A stretch of 64,000 nucleotides of DNA from CAVZXS01 sp963779325 (GTDB taxonomy: Bacteria > Bacteroidota > Bacteroidia > Chitinophagales > Chitinophagaceae): NCBI GenBank assembly GCA_963779325.1, contig CAVZXS010000010.1, forward strand, positions 62,001-126,000, given 5' to 3'. The notes under the pieces were generated by a model that had not been told where the DNA came from, did no database searches, and saw nothing but the letters and a program-made list of their open reading frames with translations. A program made the position numbers and the translations under genes. Below are positions 35,729 to 44,501 of this stretch, one piece after another (positions within the stretch are counted from its first letter, which is position 1; every line of letters begins with the position of its first letter).

Positions 35729-36847
35729 TCAGGAGATCAATATCTTTACACGGTCATTTACAATTTTCCCTTCATGCGTAATACAACTTCCCATTACTAA
35801 ATCATCATCCCAGTTCAGATTCAGCTGTGCTTCTTTATTTATTATGAGTTGCAAAAAGTTCAATATATTTTTTCCGTACAGCTTACTTGCATCGCCGGGC
35901 ATGGTGGCAGGCAAATTTGAATTACCAATAATACTGACACCATTATAGTTTACCGTCTCGTTATTTTTAGTAAAAGGTGTATTGCCTCCCGTAGCGGCAG
36001 CTATATCAATTACCACTGAACCGTTGCGCATCGCTTTCAACATTTCTTCCGTAATCAATATCGGCGCTTTCTTACCCGGAATTTGCGCCGTTGTAATTAC
36101 AATATCGGCTTTAGCAATACTATCCGCAATTTTTTGTTGTTGCTTTTGTTTATAATCATCACTTTGCTCTACTCCGTAACCGCCGGCCTTACTTGCATCA
36201 GCAGCACCTTCTACTTCTATAAATTTTGCTCCCAAACTCATTACTTCTTCTTTTACAGCAGGTCGCGTATCAAATACTTCTATCACCGCTCCCAATCTTT
36301 TTGCCGTAGCAATAGCCTGCAAGCCGGCAACGCCTGCACCCAGTATTAAAACTTTTGCAGGAGTTATACTTCCGGCCGCCGTCATAAACATGGGAAAATA
36401 TCTTGCATATACGTTAGCTGCCATCAATACGGCTTTGTATCCCGCAATGTTAGCCTGGCTGCTCAATACATCCATACTTTGTGCACGGGTAGTACGCGGC
36501 AGCATATCCAATGAAAAAAGTGTAGCTCCTTTTTCGGCCATTATTTTTATAAATTCGATATTAGACAAAGGGCTGTAAACACCAATGAGAATAGCTTTCC
36601 CGATCTGTAACGGGGTGGTATCTAAAGGATGAATACTTAAAATAATATCCGAAGATTTAATTATTTCTTCTTTCGAAGCAATCCCCGCACCAACTTTTAC
36701 GTAATCAGCATCATTGCAAAAGGATTTTTCACCGGCGCCTTTTTCAACCTGCACCTTTATGCCTTTTTTTACTAATCCGGCTACCGCCTCTGCCAACAGT
36801 GATACTCGGGTTTCATAAGCCGGTTCTTTTAATACGCCTATCGTCAT
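35729..36847 (-). CDS. pntAA: NAD(P) transhydrogenase alpha subunit 1, without partner genes
   Basis: The NAD(H)-binding dI component of proton-translocating transhydrogenase; 372 aa, the length of split-type PntAA. The N-terminal substrate domain (MTIGVLKEPAYETRVSLLAEAVAGL) is followed by VLILGAGVAGLQAIATAKRLGAVIEVFDTRP (Rossmann GxGxxG, near residue 170) and QIPGKKAPILITEEML. Alanine dehydrogenase is homologous, but the RVSLLAE start and EQSDDYKQKQQQKIADSI insertion fit PntAA. The membrane subunits (PntAB, PntB) normally follow directly; downstream here lies blaI, so they must be elsewhere or absent. Confidence 0.88.
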   Translation of the reverse strand: MTIGVLKEPAYETRVSLLAEAVAGLVKKGIKVQVEKGAGEKSFCNDADYVKVGAGIASKEEIIKSSDIILSIHPLDTTPLQIGKAILIGVYSPLSNIEFIKIMAEKGATLFSLDMLPRTTRAQSMDVLSSQANIAGYKAVLMAANVYARYFPMFMTAAGSITPAKVLILGAGVAGLQAIATAKRLGAVIEVFDTRPAVKEEVMSLGAKFIEVEGAADASKAGGYGVEQSDDYKQKQQQKIADSIAKADIVITTAQIPGKKAPILITEEMLKAMRNGSVVIDIAAATGGNTPFTKNNETVNYNGVSIIGNSNLPATMPGDASKLYGKNILNFLQLIINKEAQLNLNWDDDLVMGSCITHEGKIVNDRVKILIS

Positions 36848-36948
36848 ATAAGTAAGTGTAAATATTTTTAAAACTTTCTGTTTCGCTAAAAAATAATTAA
36901 GTATTATAATATTAAAAAAAGCAAATACCTTTTCAAATATACCGAATT

Positions 36949-37767
36949 CTAAAACCGTATGGCGATGTTCTGCTTTTCTTTAAAAGAAGTATTAAAAAAA
37001 ACAATACCGATAAAAAACAAATCGATGGTGCAGCTAACCCTTGCATCGTGTTTAATCGTTTCCCACGCCTGTTCCATTTCCGGACTCCAATGAATATCAT
37101 CGAAGATAAGAATGGCAGCAGCTGAAGAACGACTCAGCAATTGATTAAAATAATTCTCCGTCGGTTCTTTTCTGTGGTTACCGTCTATAAAAGCAAAGTC
37201 TACCTGCGGCAGCCCGGCAATAACCGAAGAAAGTGTGTCATCAAAATTACCTTCTGTAAGTTCTATATTTTTAAGTTCTAAGGTTTCAAAGTTTTGTTTG
37301 GCGATTTTTGCTACTTGCGAAGCGCCTTCCATCGTAATAACCTTTGCAGCGGGATTTGCCGCTGCCAAATAACTTGTTGATATACCCAACGATGTACCCA
37401 ACTCAAGTATGGTTGCGGGTTGGTAATAATTTACCATTCTGAATAAAAGTCTGCCAAACTTTTTGGGCTTGGCGGCGTTTTTGGCAATGGAGGCAATGCT
37501 TCGCCGGTCAGTATTTGCTGAAGTCAGTTTATTTTTTACACTTACCGATCCGGCGCCGAAATCTTCGACTTGTATTACCGTTTTATCAAGCAATAATTCT
37601 TTTCGCAGGTTTTCAATTTCCCGGTACGATTGAAAATACCTGTCATCTGTAAGAACATTGGTAACAAAATCGAATATAAAAGGAGAATGTACACCATGCC
37701 CTTTGCCATTGGATGCAGTAATGTAATACCGTAAATATTTAAATGCTAAAGTAAAAGGACTGTACAT
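36949..37767 (-). CDS. Class I SAM-dependent methyltransferase
   Basis: A 272-residue O-methyltransferase-like protein. The SAM-binding core begins with ATILELGTSLGISTSYLAAANP near residue 115 (motif I), followed by VITMEGASQVAKIAKQNF and FAFIDGNHRKEPTENYFNQLL near 195, and IFDDIHWSPEMEQAWE near 228. The N-terminal 60 residues carry HGVHSPFIFDFVTNVL, a conserved start in this phylum's homologues. The acceptor is unknown. It is the last gene of a thyA-folA-methyltransferase run with gaps of 50 and 40 nt. Confidence 0.88.
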   Translation of the reverse strand: MYSPFTLAFKYLRYYITASNGKGHGVHSPFIFDFVTNVLTDDRYFQSYREIENLRKELLLDKTVIQVEDFGAGSVSVKNKLTSANTDRRSIASIAKNAAKPKKFGRLLFRMVNYYQPATILELGTSLGISTSYLAAANPAAKVITMEGASQVAKIAKQNFETLELKNIELTEGNFDDTLSSVIAGLPQVDFAFIDGNHRKEPTENYFNQLLSRSSAAAILIFDDIHWSPEMEQAWETIKHDARVSCTIDLFFIGIVFFNTSFKEKQNIAIRF

Positions 37768-37807
37768 ACAACTTAGTTGATAACGAATAATATGACGGCG
37801 ATAACAA

Positions 37808-38311
37808 TCAACTAATTACCCGTTTTTTCTCCCATATTTGGAAAGAATAAGAGAATGGATTTTTTTCATCCGGCTCGCAGTCTTTATTTTTTACCGGCAA
37901 CCAATTGTCTTTATTAAAATTCGGAAAAAAAACATCTCCCTCCATATCGCTGTGTATGCGGGTAAGATAAATTCTGCTGATTAACGGAAATGAAGTATTA
38001 AATATTTCGGCGCCGCCGATAATAAAAATCTCTTTTACTTCTTCTTTACCGGCCACAACCATCGCTTCGTTCAATGATTGCACAACCTCAACGCCTTCTA
38101 TTTTCAAATCTTTATTTCGTGTAATGATAATATTCGTTCGGCCGGGCAATGGTTTACCGATTGATTCATAGGTTTTTCTTCCCATCACAACGGGCATGGC
38201 CCAAGTGATGTTTTTAAAATATTTAAGATCCTCGGGCAGATGCCATGGCAATTTGTTATCCTTACCGATAACATTATTGGATGAAGCAGCGACGATTATA
38301 GATAGAATCAT
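37808..38311 (-). CDS. folA: Dihydrofolate reductase
   Basis: NADPH-dependent reduction of dihydrofolate, regenerating the cofactor consumed by ThyA. The protein has 167 aa. The N-terminus IIVAASSNNVIGKDNKLPWHLPEDLKYFK contains the substrate and cofactor loop, VMGRKTYESIGKPLPGRTNIIITR is near residue 42, and IFIIGGAEIFNTSF near residue 96 closes the NADPH site. The acidic catalytic residue is in LPEDLKYFK (Glu/Asp near 27). It lies 50 nt downstream of thyA. Confidence 0.96.
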   Translation of the reverse strand: MILSIIVAASSNNVIGKDNKLPWHLPEDLKYFKNITWAMPVVMGRKTYESIGKPLPGRTNIIITRNKDLKIEGVEVVQSLNEAMVVAGKEEVKEIFIIGGAEIFNTSFPLISRIYLTRIHSDMEGDVFFPNFNKDNWLPVKNKDCEPDEKNPFSYSFQIWEKKRVIS

Positions 38312-38361
38312 AAATACAAAACCCGTATCTTTTACGAAAATTTATAATCAGGTAAAAAAAA

Positions 38362-39180
38362 TTACACGGCAACAGGCGCCTTTACAGGCGGGTGACATTG
38401 ATAATTTTCCAACGTGAAATCTTCATAGTTAAAATCAAAAATATTTTTTACAGCCTGATTTAATTTCATGGTCGGTAAATCAAACGGTGTGCGGCTCAAC
38501 TGAAGATTTACCTGTTCGGTATGATTGTTATAAATATGCACATCGCCGAATGTATGAATAAATTCGCCCGGTTCCATATCGCATACCTGCGCAATCATCA
38601 TAGTAAGTAAAGCATAGGAAGCTATATTAAAGGGTACGCCCAAAAAAACATCGGCGCTGCGCTGGTATAATTGACAACTTAATTTTGCTTTACCGCTTCC
38701 GCTCTTTAGCGCGGGGGTTACATAAAATTGGAAAATAGTATGACAGGGCATTAAAGCCATTTGGGGCAACTCGGCTACATTCCAGGCGCTTACAATCAAC
38801 CGCCGGCTGTCAGGGTTTGTTTTTAATTGCTTAATTAAATCACTTATTTGATCAATGGTCTTTCCTTCCTTTCCCTGCCAACTGCGCCATTGCTTGCCGT
38901 ATACCGGCCCCAGCTCACCGTTATCATCAGCCCATTCATCCCAAATATGCACACCATGTTCAGTGAGATATGCAATATTTGTTTCGCCCTTTAAAAACCA
39001 AAGTAATTCGTGAATAATGCTTTTCAGGTGAAGCTTTTTGGTAGTGACCAACGGGAAACCTTTTTGCAAATCGAAACGCATTTGGTACCCGAAACAACTT
39101 TTGGTACCCGTACCGGTGCGGTCCTCTTTTTCTACACCCGTATTTAAAATATGTTGTAATAAAGTAAGATATTGCTGCAT
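38362..39180 (-). CDS. thyA: Thymidylate synthase
   Basis: Methylates dUMP to dTMP using 5,10-methylene-THF. The protein has 272 aa, close to the E. coli enzyme. The catalytic cysteine lies in MALMPCHTIFQFYV near residue 145, RTGTGTKSCFGYQMRFDL near 21 binds phosphate, LYQRSADVFLGVPFNIASYALL near 170 binds nucleotide and HIYNNHTEQVNLQLSR near 215 the substrate. It is the first gene of the operon with folA and a methyltransferase. With tdk at 3.5 kb and glyA at 20.9 kb it completes thymidylate supply. Confidence 0.97.
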   Translation of the reverse strand: MQQYLTLLQHILNTGVEKEDRTGTGTKSCFGYQMRFDLQKGFPLVTTKKLHLKSIIHELLWFLKGETNIAYLTEHGVHIWDEWADDNGELGPVYGKQWRSWQGKEGKTIDQISDLIKQLKTNPDSRRLIVSAWNVAELPQMALMPCHTIFQFYVTPALKSGSGKAKLSCQLYQRSADVFLGVPFNIASYALLTMMIAQVCDMEPGEFIHTFGDVHIYNNHTEQVNLQLSRTPFDLPTMKLNQAVKNIFDFNYEDFTLENYQCHPPVKAPVAV

Positions 39181-39262
39181 GGCTGCAAGGTAAGAAGAAA
39201 GCTATTAGCTATCTTCTTATACATTGAGTTGTGGGGAAACTGTGGATTGATATTTTTAAAAC

Positions 39263-40738
39263 TTATTTATGCTGATAGTTGCCGTTTCCGTTCATAGCCG
39301 GATCAGCGTAAGTAGCGGTTTGAGATATAATTTCCGCTTCCGGCGCATCGCTAAATCTTGCATTAATTTCTTTCATGTTTACACTTTCGGGCGGTAGTAC
39401 ATTTAACTCTTCGGAAAATATACTGGCAAACGATTTACCGAGGTCAGAATAAATCCTGGCAAGCAATTGACTTGTAATCTTCAGCTTTCCTTCAAGGTCT
39501 TCAATTTTTTTGTATTGCTCCTCAGTTTGTTTAGTAAGCTGCGCAATGTCATTTTTATCGACCACGATTTCCTGCTTCAGCGATTCAGAAGATTCTTTTT
39601 CAGATTTTAAATTATTTTCAAGCGTATCAATAAAATGTTGTTTTTCGTGCAGAACGGTTTTCTGCGTTTGAAATTCATTGGTCAACTTTTCCAGCTCCTG
39701 TATTTGTGTATTATATATCCTGTTTTGTTCGGCAAGCTTACTGTTGGTGTTATCATATTCTCTTTTCAGGCCTGCAATTTGAGCGGCATATATTTCCGCT
39801 TTTTTTTGCTCCGCAGTATAATTCTGCTCCATTTCATGCACTTGTTTTACTCGTTGCTCCACCTGCTTTTCCAAAAAAGCTATTTGTTGCTTCTTTTCAT
39901 TTATCAAATCTTCAAAATAAGAATACTCGCCAATCTTTTTCGCCAGTTCTTCTTTCTCACTCAGCAGGTTTTCATATTCTTCTTTTGTGGGTAATCCTTC
40001 GGGTATGGCATACACGGGCTGCAAGGCCTGTTGTTTCAATTCAATGGTCTCCGTATAAAGTCTTTCTTTTTCGGACTGCACACGGGAAAGCTCCTCTTGT
40101 TTTTGATTTACCTTTTGATCCATCTCCTGCTGCAGGGCAGCTGCTCTATTTTCCGATTCTCTTAGTTTGGCTTCCAGTTGAGTATTTTCCGCAACTTTAT
40201 TGCTATTATCTGCCTGTCCGGCGTTCTTTAATAAAACAATTTCATTATTCAGCAGTTCAATTTTTTTTGTATAGTCCGTATCCTTCGCTTTGTATTGGGC
40301 AAGCTCAGTGTTTAGCTGCGTAAGTTTACTATCAGCCTCACGAAGTTTATAAGATAATTCGGTATCTGCTACCCCCGGAGTAATATGGTCGGTCTTACTC
40401 CCCTGCGACGCTTTCAATTCTTCATACTTGTTTTCAAGGAAAGAGAATTCGCTTTTTAAATGAGCGATGATTTCCCTGTTTTTCTCAATTTCGGCGGTGT
40501 AATGTTTAATCATAGTCTTGTTTTCTTTTATTTTGTCCTGCTCCGCGGCGGAAGAAATATCTGAAGGCGAATTTTTTATATCCTGAGCAGGTTCTATTTC
40601 AAGCAGTTCCGAAAAAGAATTCAGCGAAACATTCTTTTTCTTACGGTAGTGCAAAATTGCAGTAATAATGCCCGATAATACGATGGCCGGAATTCCGATC
40701 CATAATACTATCTGAACTATACTTTTTAAATTCTCCAT
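39263..40738 (-). CDS. Membrane-anchored coiled-coil protein A
   Basis: A 491-residue protein with one N-terminal membrane segment (VQIVLWIGIPAIVLSGIITAILHY, residues 9-32), a basic stop RKKKN, and then about 400 residues of nearly continuous coiled coil rich in Gln, Glu, Lys (85-435). The C-terminal 55 residues (RIYSDLGKSFASIFSEELNVLPPESVNM) are different and may be a binding tail. The topology suggests anchoring in the inner membrane with a long cytoplasmic rod. It shares the anchor layout (LWIG ... LHYRKKK) and general plan with the protein at 42909-44171, on the other side of the HU/TonB-C gene. No function known to me. Confidence 0.8.
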   Translation of the reverse strand: MENLKSIVQIVLWIGIPAIVLSGIITAILHYRKKKNVSLNSFSELLEIEPAQDIKNSPSDISSAAEQDKIKENKTMIKHYTAEIEKNREIIAHLKSEFSFLENKYEELKASQGSKTDHITPGVADTELSYKLREADSKLTQLNTELAQYKAKDTDYTKKIELLNNEIVLLKNAGQADNSNKVAENTQLEAKLRESENRAAALQQEMDQKVNQKQEELSRVQSEKERLYTETIELKQQALQPVYAIPEGLPTKEEYENLLSEKEELAKKIGEYSYFEDLINEKKQQIAFLEKQVEQRVKQVHEMEQNYTAEQKKAEIYAAQIAGLKREYDNTNSKLAEQNRIYNTQIQELEKLTNEFQTQKTVLHEKQHFIDTLENNLKSEKESSESLKQEIVVDKNDIAQLTKQTEEQYKKIEDLEGKLKITSQLLARIYSDLGKSFASIFSEELNVLPPESVNMKEINARFSDAPEAEIISQTATYADPAMNGNGNYQHK

Positions 40739-40977
40739 TTTATAAAATTAAACTTTTAAAAGGGTACGATATTTGCAGCAAAACGCAATACCGTTTCACC
40801 GCTTTTTTTGCGGAAAAAAGTATCGCGATAAGTCTTATAAGTCTAAACTTATCAAAAAGTAAACCAAAAATTCAGTTTCTTTCATTAATAGTAGCAAAAT
40901 AATAAAAATATCGGTAAGAATGTGTAACTTTCTTCCTCTATTTTTTATACCTAGTAAACACTTAAACCGCCTCTGAG

Positions 40978-42615
40978 ATGAAACTTGACATCAATCAACA
41001 CATCAGGTATTGCCTTTTCTTGTTTGACAACTGTACGGTAAACGGATTAGGGACTTTCCGAATTATTGAATCTCCGCCTGTAAAAGACCATAATGGTAAT
41101 TTTATAAAGGCGGAAAAATATTCCATTTCCTTTACCGCCGAGCATACTGAAAAACCCAGGCTTGCTTATTTTATAAGCAGCAAAGAAAATTGCACGGAAC
41201 AGGAAGCGGAAAATTTAATACGCAAGTACGCAAAAAATGTAGCTGATGAAATTGCAGTGAAAAATGAAGTATGGTTTCGGGAGCTGGGTATGCTCATTAA
41301 AAAAGACGGGGAACTTCGTTTTGTATCGCACAAGTTTACAGCCAAAGATCTTAAAAAGCAGGTTGCTGTACAAACATCTGCAATATCGAATACAACCGAT
41401 GCTGAGAGTAAAGCCAAGTCGGAACCCATGCTCATGTATGCTGCAGGCTCTGCTTTTACAACCACACCTCCCCAAAATAATAATACTGACCTTTTAATTG
41501 AGGAAGAAGAAAATGAGTTTGAACTTGAAGAGGTTCCGGAAACCAACGTGCCTGCTACCACCCTTCACCGGGAAGTGCCGGTTGCAAAAGTAAATGTGCA
41601 AGCACCGGTTGTTGAAATACAATCCCCGGTTGCTGAAACAATTGCTGCGAAAGAGTTTATTCCCGTTTCAATTCCGACTCCCGTCGTATTGCAACCCAAA
41701 CTTGGCGCTGATAATTTTACTGTGGAAATAAAACCGGCGTTTGCAGGTAAATTTATTTTATCCGTAAAGGCAAAAAAACAAATTGCTTATGCCGCATCCT
41801 TTTTGGGTTCTGCACTTTTGCTATATGTGTTTTATATATTCGTTGTAGGTGATAAAAGCTCAGCAAACAATTTGCAGGCTAATCTTGATATGTCAGTTTC
41901 AGGCAATACCGCTAACAGCGATCAATACAATAACCCCGGACTTAATACAAACGGTGCGGAATTTACTAATAAAAAAAGCAGTACCGAAGGTTTAAGCGTA
42001 TCAGTTACCGGCAGCAAGCCGGCTGCTAACGATCCGTTGAAAGATAAAAAGAAAGATGCCGTCAAGCAGGGCGTTTTGAATAATTCAATTACAACAGGCA
42101 CTAATAATCATATCACCGGCGAGAATGCAGGGTTATCCGCTGCGCCGCCTGCTTCAACTATTTCTGCAGAAACAGAAATAGCAACGCAAAAAATAGATTT
42201 AACTGCCGCCAATAAAGAATTACCTGTTATTCAGCCTGAAAGAGCAATTCCTGCTGTTACAAATGATAAACCTAATAACGCCCCGTCTGCAATAGTTCTT
42301 TCGCAGGCAGAGTTTCCCGGCGGAAAAACAAAACTGGCCAACTACCTGAAGCGAAACCTGGTATATCCCGAAACGGGTCTCGATGAAGGAAAGGAAGGAA
42401 CAACTGTTATACGGATTAATGTTGATAAAAACGGAAATGTAAAAGCGTCTGAAATAGTAAACAGTCTGGGAAAAGATTTTGATAGGGAGATAATGAAAGT
42501 AGTAAGCAGGATGCCAAAATGGAATCCTGCAAAACAGAACGGCGAATCCGTTGAATCATCAGTAAGTTTTAAAGTAGAATTCAGGTATGATAATAAAGTA
42601 CCGCAGCGTAAATAA
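40978..42615 (+). CDS. HU-like (CCDC81 type) and TonB C-terminal domain protein
   Basis: A 545-residue single-pass protein. Residues 1-130 resemble the HU-CCDC81/SPOR-associated prokaryotic HU-like domains (IRYCLFLFDNCTVNGLGTFRI, NEVWFRELGMLIKKDGELRFV). A low-complexity linker follows, then one membrane segment at about 264-288 (IAYAASFLGSALLLYVFYIFVVG). The periplasmic part is Ser/Asn/Thr rich and ends in a TonB C-terminal-like domain (455-540: LANYLKRNLVYPETGLDEGKEGTTVIRINVDKNGNV ... MPKWNPAKQNGE). The order cytoplasmic HU, membrane, periplasmic TonB-C is inferred from positive charges. It is divergent from coiled-coil gene A and convergent with gene B. Confidence 0.85.
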   Translation: MKLDINQHIRYCLFLFDNCTVNGLGTFRIIESPPVKDHNGNFIKAEKYSISFTAEHTEKPRLAYFISSKENCTEQEAENLIRKYAKNVADEIAVKNEVWFRELGMLIKKDGELRFVSHKFTAKDLKKQVAVQTSAISNTTDAESKAKSEPMLMYAAGSAFTTTPPQNNNTDLLIEEEENEFELEEVPETNVPATTLHREVPVAKVNVQAPVVEIQSPVAETIAAKEFIPVSIPTPVVLQPKLGADNFTVEIKPAFAGKFILSVKAKKQIAYAASFLGSALLLYVFYIFVVGDKSSANNLQANLDMSVSGNTANSDQYNNPGLNTNGAEFTNKKSSTEGLSVSVTGSKPAANDPLKDKKKDAVKQGVLNNSITTGTNNHITGENAGLSAAPPASTISAETEIATQKIDLTAANKELPVIQPERAIPAVTNDKPNNAPSAIVLSQAEFPGGKTKLANYLKRNLVYPETGLDEGKEGTTVIRINVDKNGNVKASEIVNSLGKDFDREIMKVVSRMPKWNPAKQNGESVESSVSFKVEFRYDNKVPQRK

Positions 42616-42840
42616 AAACGGTTGCCGGCTTTATTCAAAACTTATCTTAAATGGAACGTAATACAGAATAAGATTGAATGCTATTGATAAAAGAGGGGCT
42701 ATCGGGCAATGCCATTAAGTAACAGATCAACTGATAATTTGCACGGCCCGCGCATGTTTCGTTCAGGCGGGTTTATGGCGGTGATAGCAATAGTTTTTGT
42801 ATTATTGGTTTTAGCCCAACGCAATTTTTCAACATCTTAT

Positions 42841-42860
42841 CCTTGCCCTGAAGGGCAAGG
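42841..42860. repeat. Short GC-rich hairpin
   Basis: CCTTGCCCT-GA-AGGGCAAGG, a 9-bp stem with a 2-base loop, between the convergent 3' ends of the HU/TonB-C gene and coiled-coil gene B. It may act as a terminator but lacks a T-run; it resembles intergenic REP-like repeats. Confidence 0.5.
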
Positions 42861-42908
42861 CAATTGAAACCTCTTAATTTAGTGACATTGGGCTTTCAGG
42901 GACTTGGT

Positions 42909-44171
42909 TTATACGGCCATATTATCGCCCTGCCCTTTATAGTCCGGTTGCAACTGAATAACCTGCGATTCAGTAGTTACACCTTGATTAACCAAAGAAC
43001 CAAGTTCCTTATACAGCTTTTCCAATATTGTTTTATTGTTATCCATTTTTTCGGCAAAAAGACCGGATTTTCTTTCTTCATTTGCCAGCTTTTCGTTTAG
43101 CTCACCTATTGTTTTTTTATTGTCGCCGGCAGCAGCATACAGTTGTGCATTTTGTTGTTGCAATTCGCTCATCGCATTCTCCAAAAAAGTAATATGCGTA
43201 AGCTTTGAGTTTAATGATTCCTGCAAATCCGTTTGTTCCCTGTTCTTTTCATCAATTACTGTTTGCAGATGTAAAGCCTGCTTATCCCGCTCTGCTATTA
43301 TTTCTTTTAACCCGTTGAATTGGGCGGCCATTTCATTATTCTCCTTATGCATCCTCAAAAAATTATCCGTTTTTTCCGAAGTATCCTGCTCCAATTCATG
43401 ATAATTTTTTACCCGCTTTTCCAACTGGCTCTGCAAAAAATCAATGTGCAGTTGTTTTTCTTCCAGCACATCCTTAAGGTATTCCTGCTCCGTTATTTTA
43501 TTTTTTAATTTCTTTTTCTCTTCTTCCCATTCTTCCTGTGTATAGGCAATTGCTTCACCGGGTTTGGCGCCGCCCGATTTTACCTGCTCCAATAAATATC
43601 GGTTTTCTTCTTCCAGGCTTTGGTAAGCGCTGTTCATCTGTTGCATTTGAATAACCAGTTCGTTTTTTTCGGCGAGGTGCTGCTTTTGCAATTCAATCAT
43701 CTGCTGTTGCAGTGATTCGTCTGCGTTTCCCGCCGCTATAACAGGAGTTTGCTCATTTAAAACTTGCATATTGTAGTTTGTTTGTAAAAGATTTTTATTT
43801 ACTGCTTGCCCGTTTTGGTTTAACAATGAAAAATATTTTCGTTGTAAAACGCCGTAATCGTGCTTAAGCGCCGCGTATCTTGCGGTGTTGTATCCAAGCC
43901 GGTTTTTTACATCTTTAATCAATTTTGTATGATCTAAAATAATATTTTTCGGCATACCGGGCCTGTACACAATTTGTTCAGGCGAAAGCGCTAAATAATC
44001 AGTATCAAAAATTTCCCCGTCCGCATCATTTTCCAATGAAATTTTTTTCTTGCGCTTGTAATGGAGTACCGATGTAACGGATATTAAAATCACGGCAAAA
44101 ACAAAACCAATCCACAAAATTGTTTGCATGAATTGCGAATAGTTATTTACCATTCCTGCTATTAAGTACAT
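42909..44171 (-). CDS. Membrane-anchored coiled-coil protein B
   Basis: A 420-residue protein built like the one at 39263: an N-terminal membrane segment (MQTILWIGFVFAVILISVTSVLHY, residues 15-38), the basic stop KRKKK, an acidic linker (DADGEIFDTDYLALSPEQIVYRPGMPK), then coiled coil from about 80 to 395 with many Gln and Glu, and a tail LYKELGSLVNQGVTTESQVIQL. The second ATG (residue 7) or third (residue 15) could also start translation. The two coiled-coil proteins are probably ancient paralogues; identity is visible by eye only near the anchor and in scattered heptads. The function is unknown. Confidence 0.78.
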   Translation of the reverse strand: MYLIAGMVNNYSQFMQTILWIGFVFAVILISVTSVLHYKRKKKISLENDADGEIFDTDYLALSPEQIVYRPGMPKNIILDHTKLIKDVKNRLGYNTARYAALKHDYGVLQRKYFSLLNQNGQAVNKNLLQTNYNMQVLNEQTPVIAAGNADESLQQQMIELQKQHLAEKNELVIQMQQMNSAYQSLEEENRYLLEQVKSGGAKPGEAIAYTQEEWEEEKKKLKNKITEQEYLKDVLEEKQLHIDFLQSQLEKRVKNYHELEQDTSEKTDNFLRMHKENNEMAAQFNGLKEIIAERDKQALHLQTVIDEKNREQTDLQESLNSKLTHITFLENAMSELQQQNAQLYAAAGDNKKTIGELNEKLANEERKSGLFAEKMDNNKTILEKLYKELGSLVNQGVTTESQVIQLQPDYKGQGDNMAV

Positions 44172-44501
44172 GAAAGAAGTTTAGTGTAGCTTTCTTTTCA
44201 AAAGATAATCGGGTTTCTAAAAAATATAAATGAATAATTTTTTATACAAACAACAAACCCCGGCAAATGATGATGGAGGCAAATACAGGCTTTTATACCG
44301 AACCCGATTCAATAACTTTCATCCTCATGAACTCATGCCGCGGCGCTGTTATTGTGTTTGTGAAAAACTAATTAAACGAATTCTTAAAATTTTTATAAAA
44401 TCTTGCAGCGAATTTTATAAAATCCATTCTTAAACTCAAGAATGATACCAAACAGGGGGATGACAACTGAATGTGGAAAACATAAAATTATTGAGCGAGA
44501 A

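Noticed and set aside
44230..44433. Plus-strand frame of 67 codons upstream of coiled-coil gene B
   Set aside because: No ribosome binding site, no homologue known to me, and composition like neighbouring non-coding AT-rich DNA.
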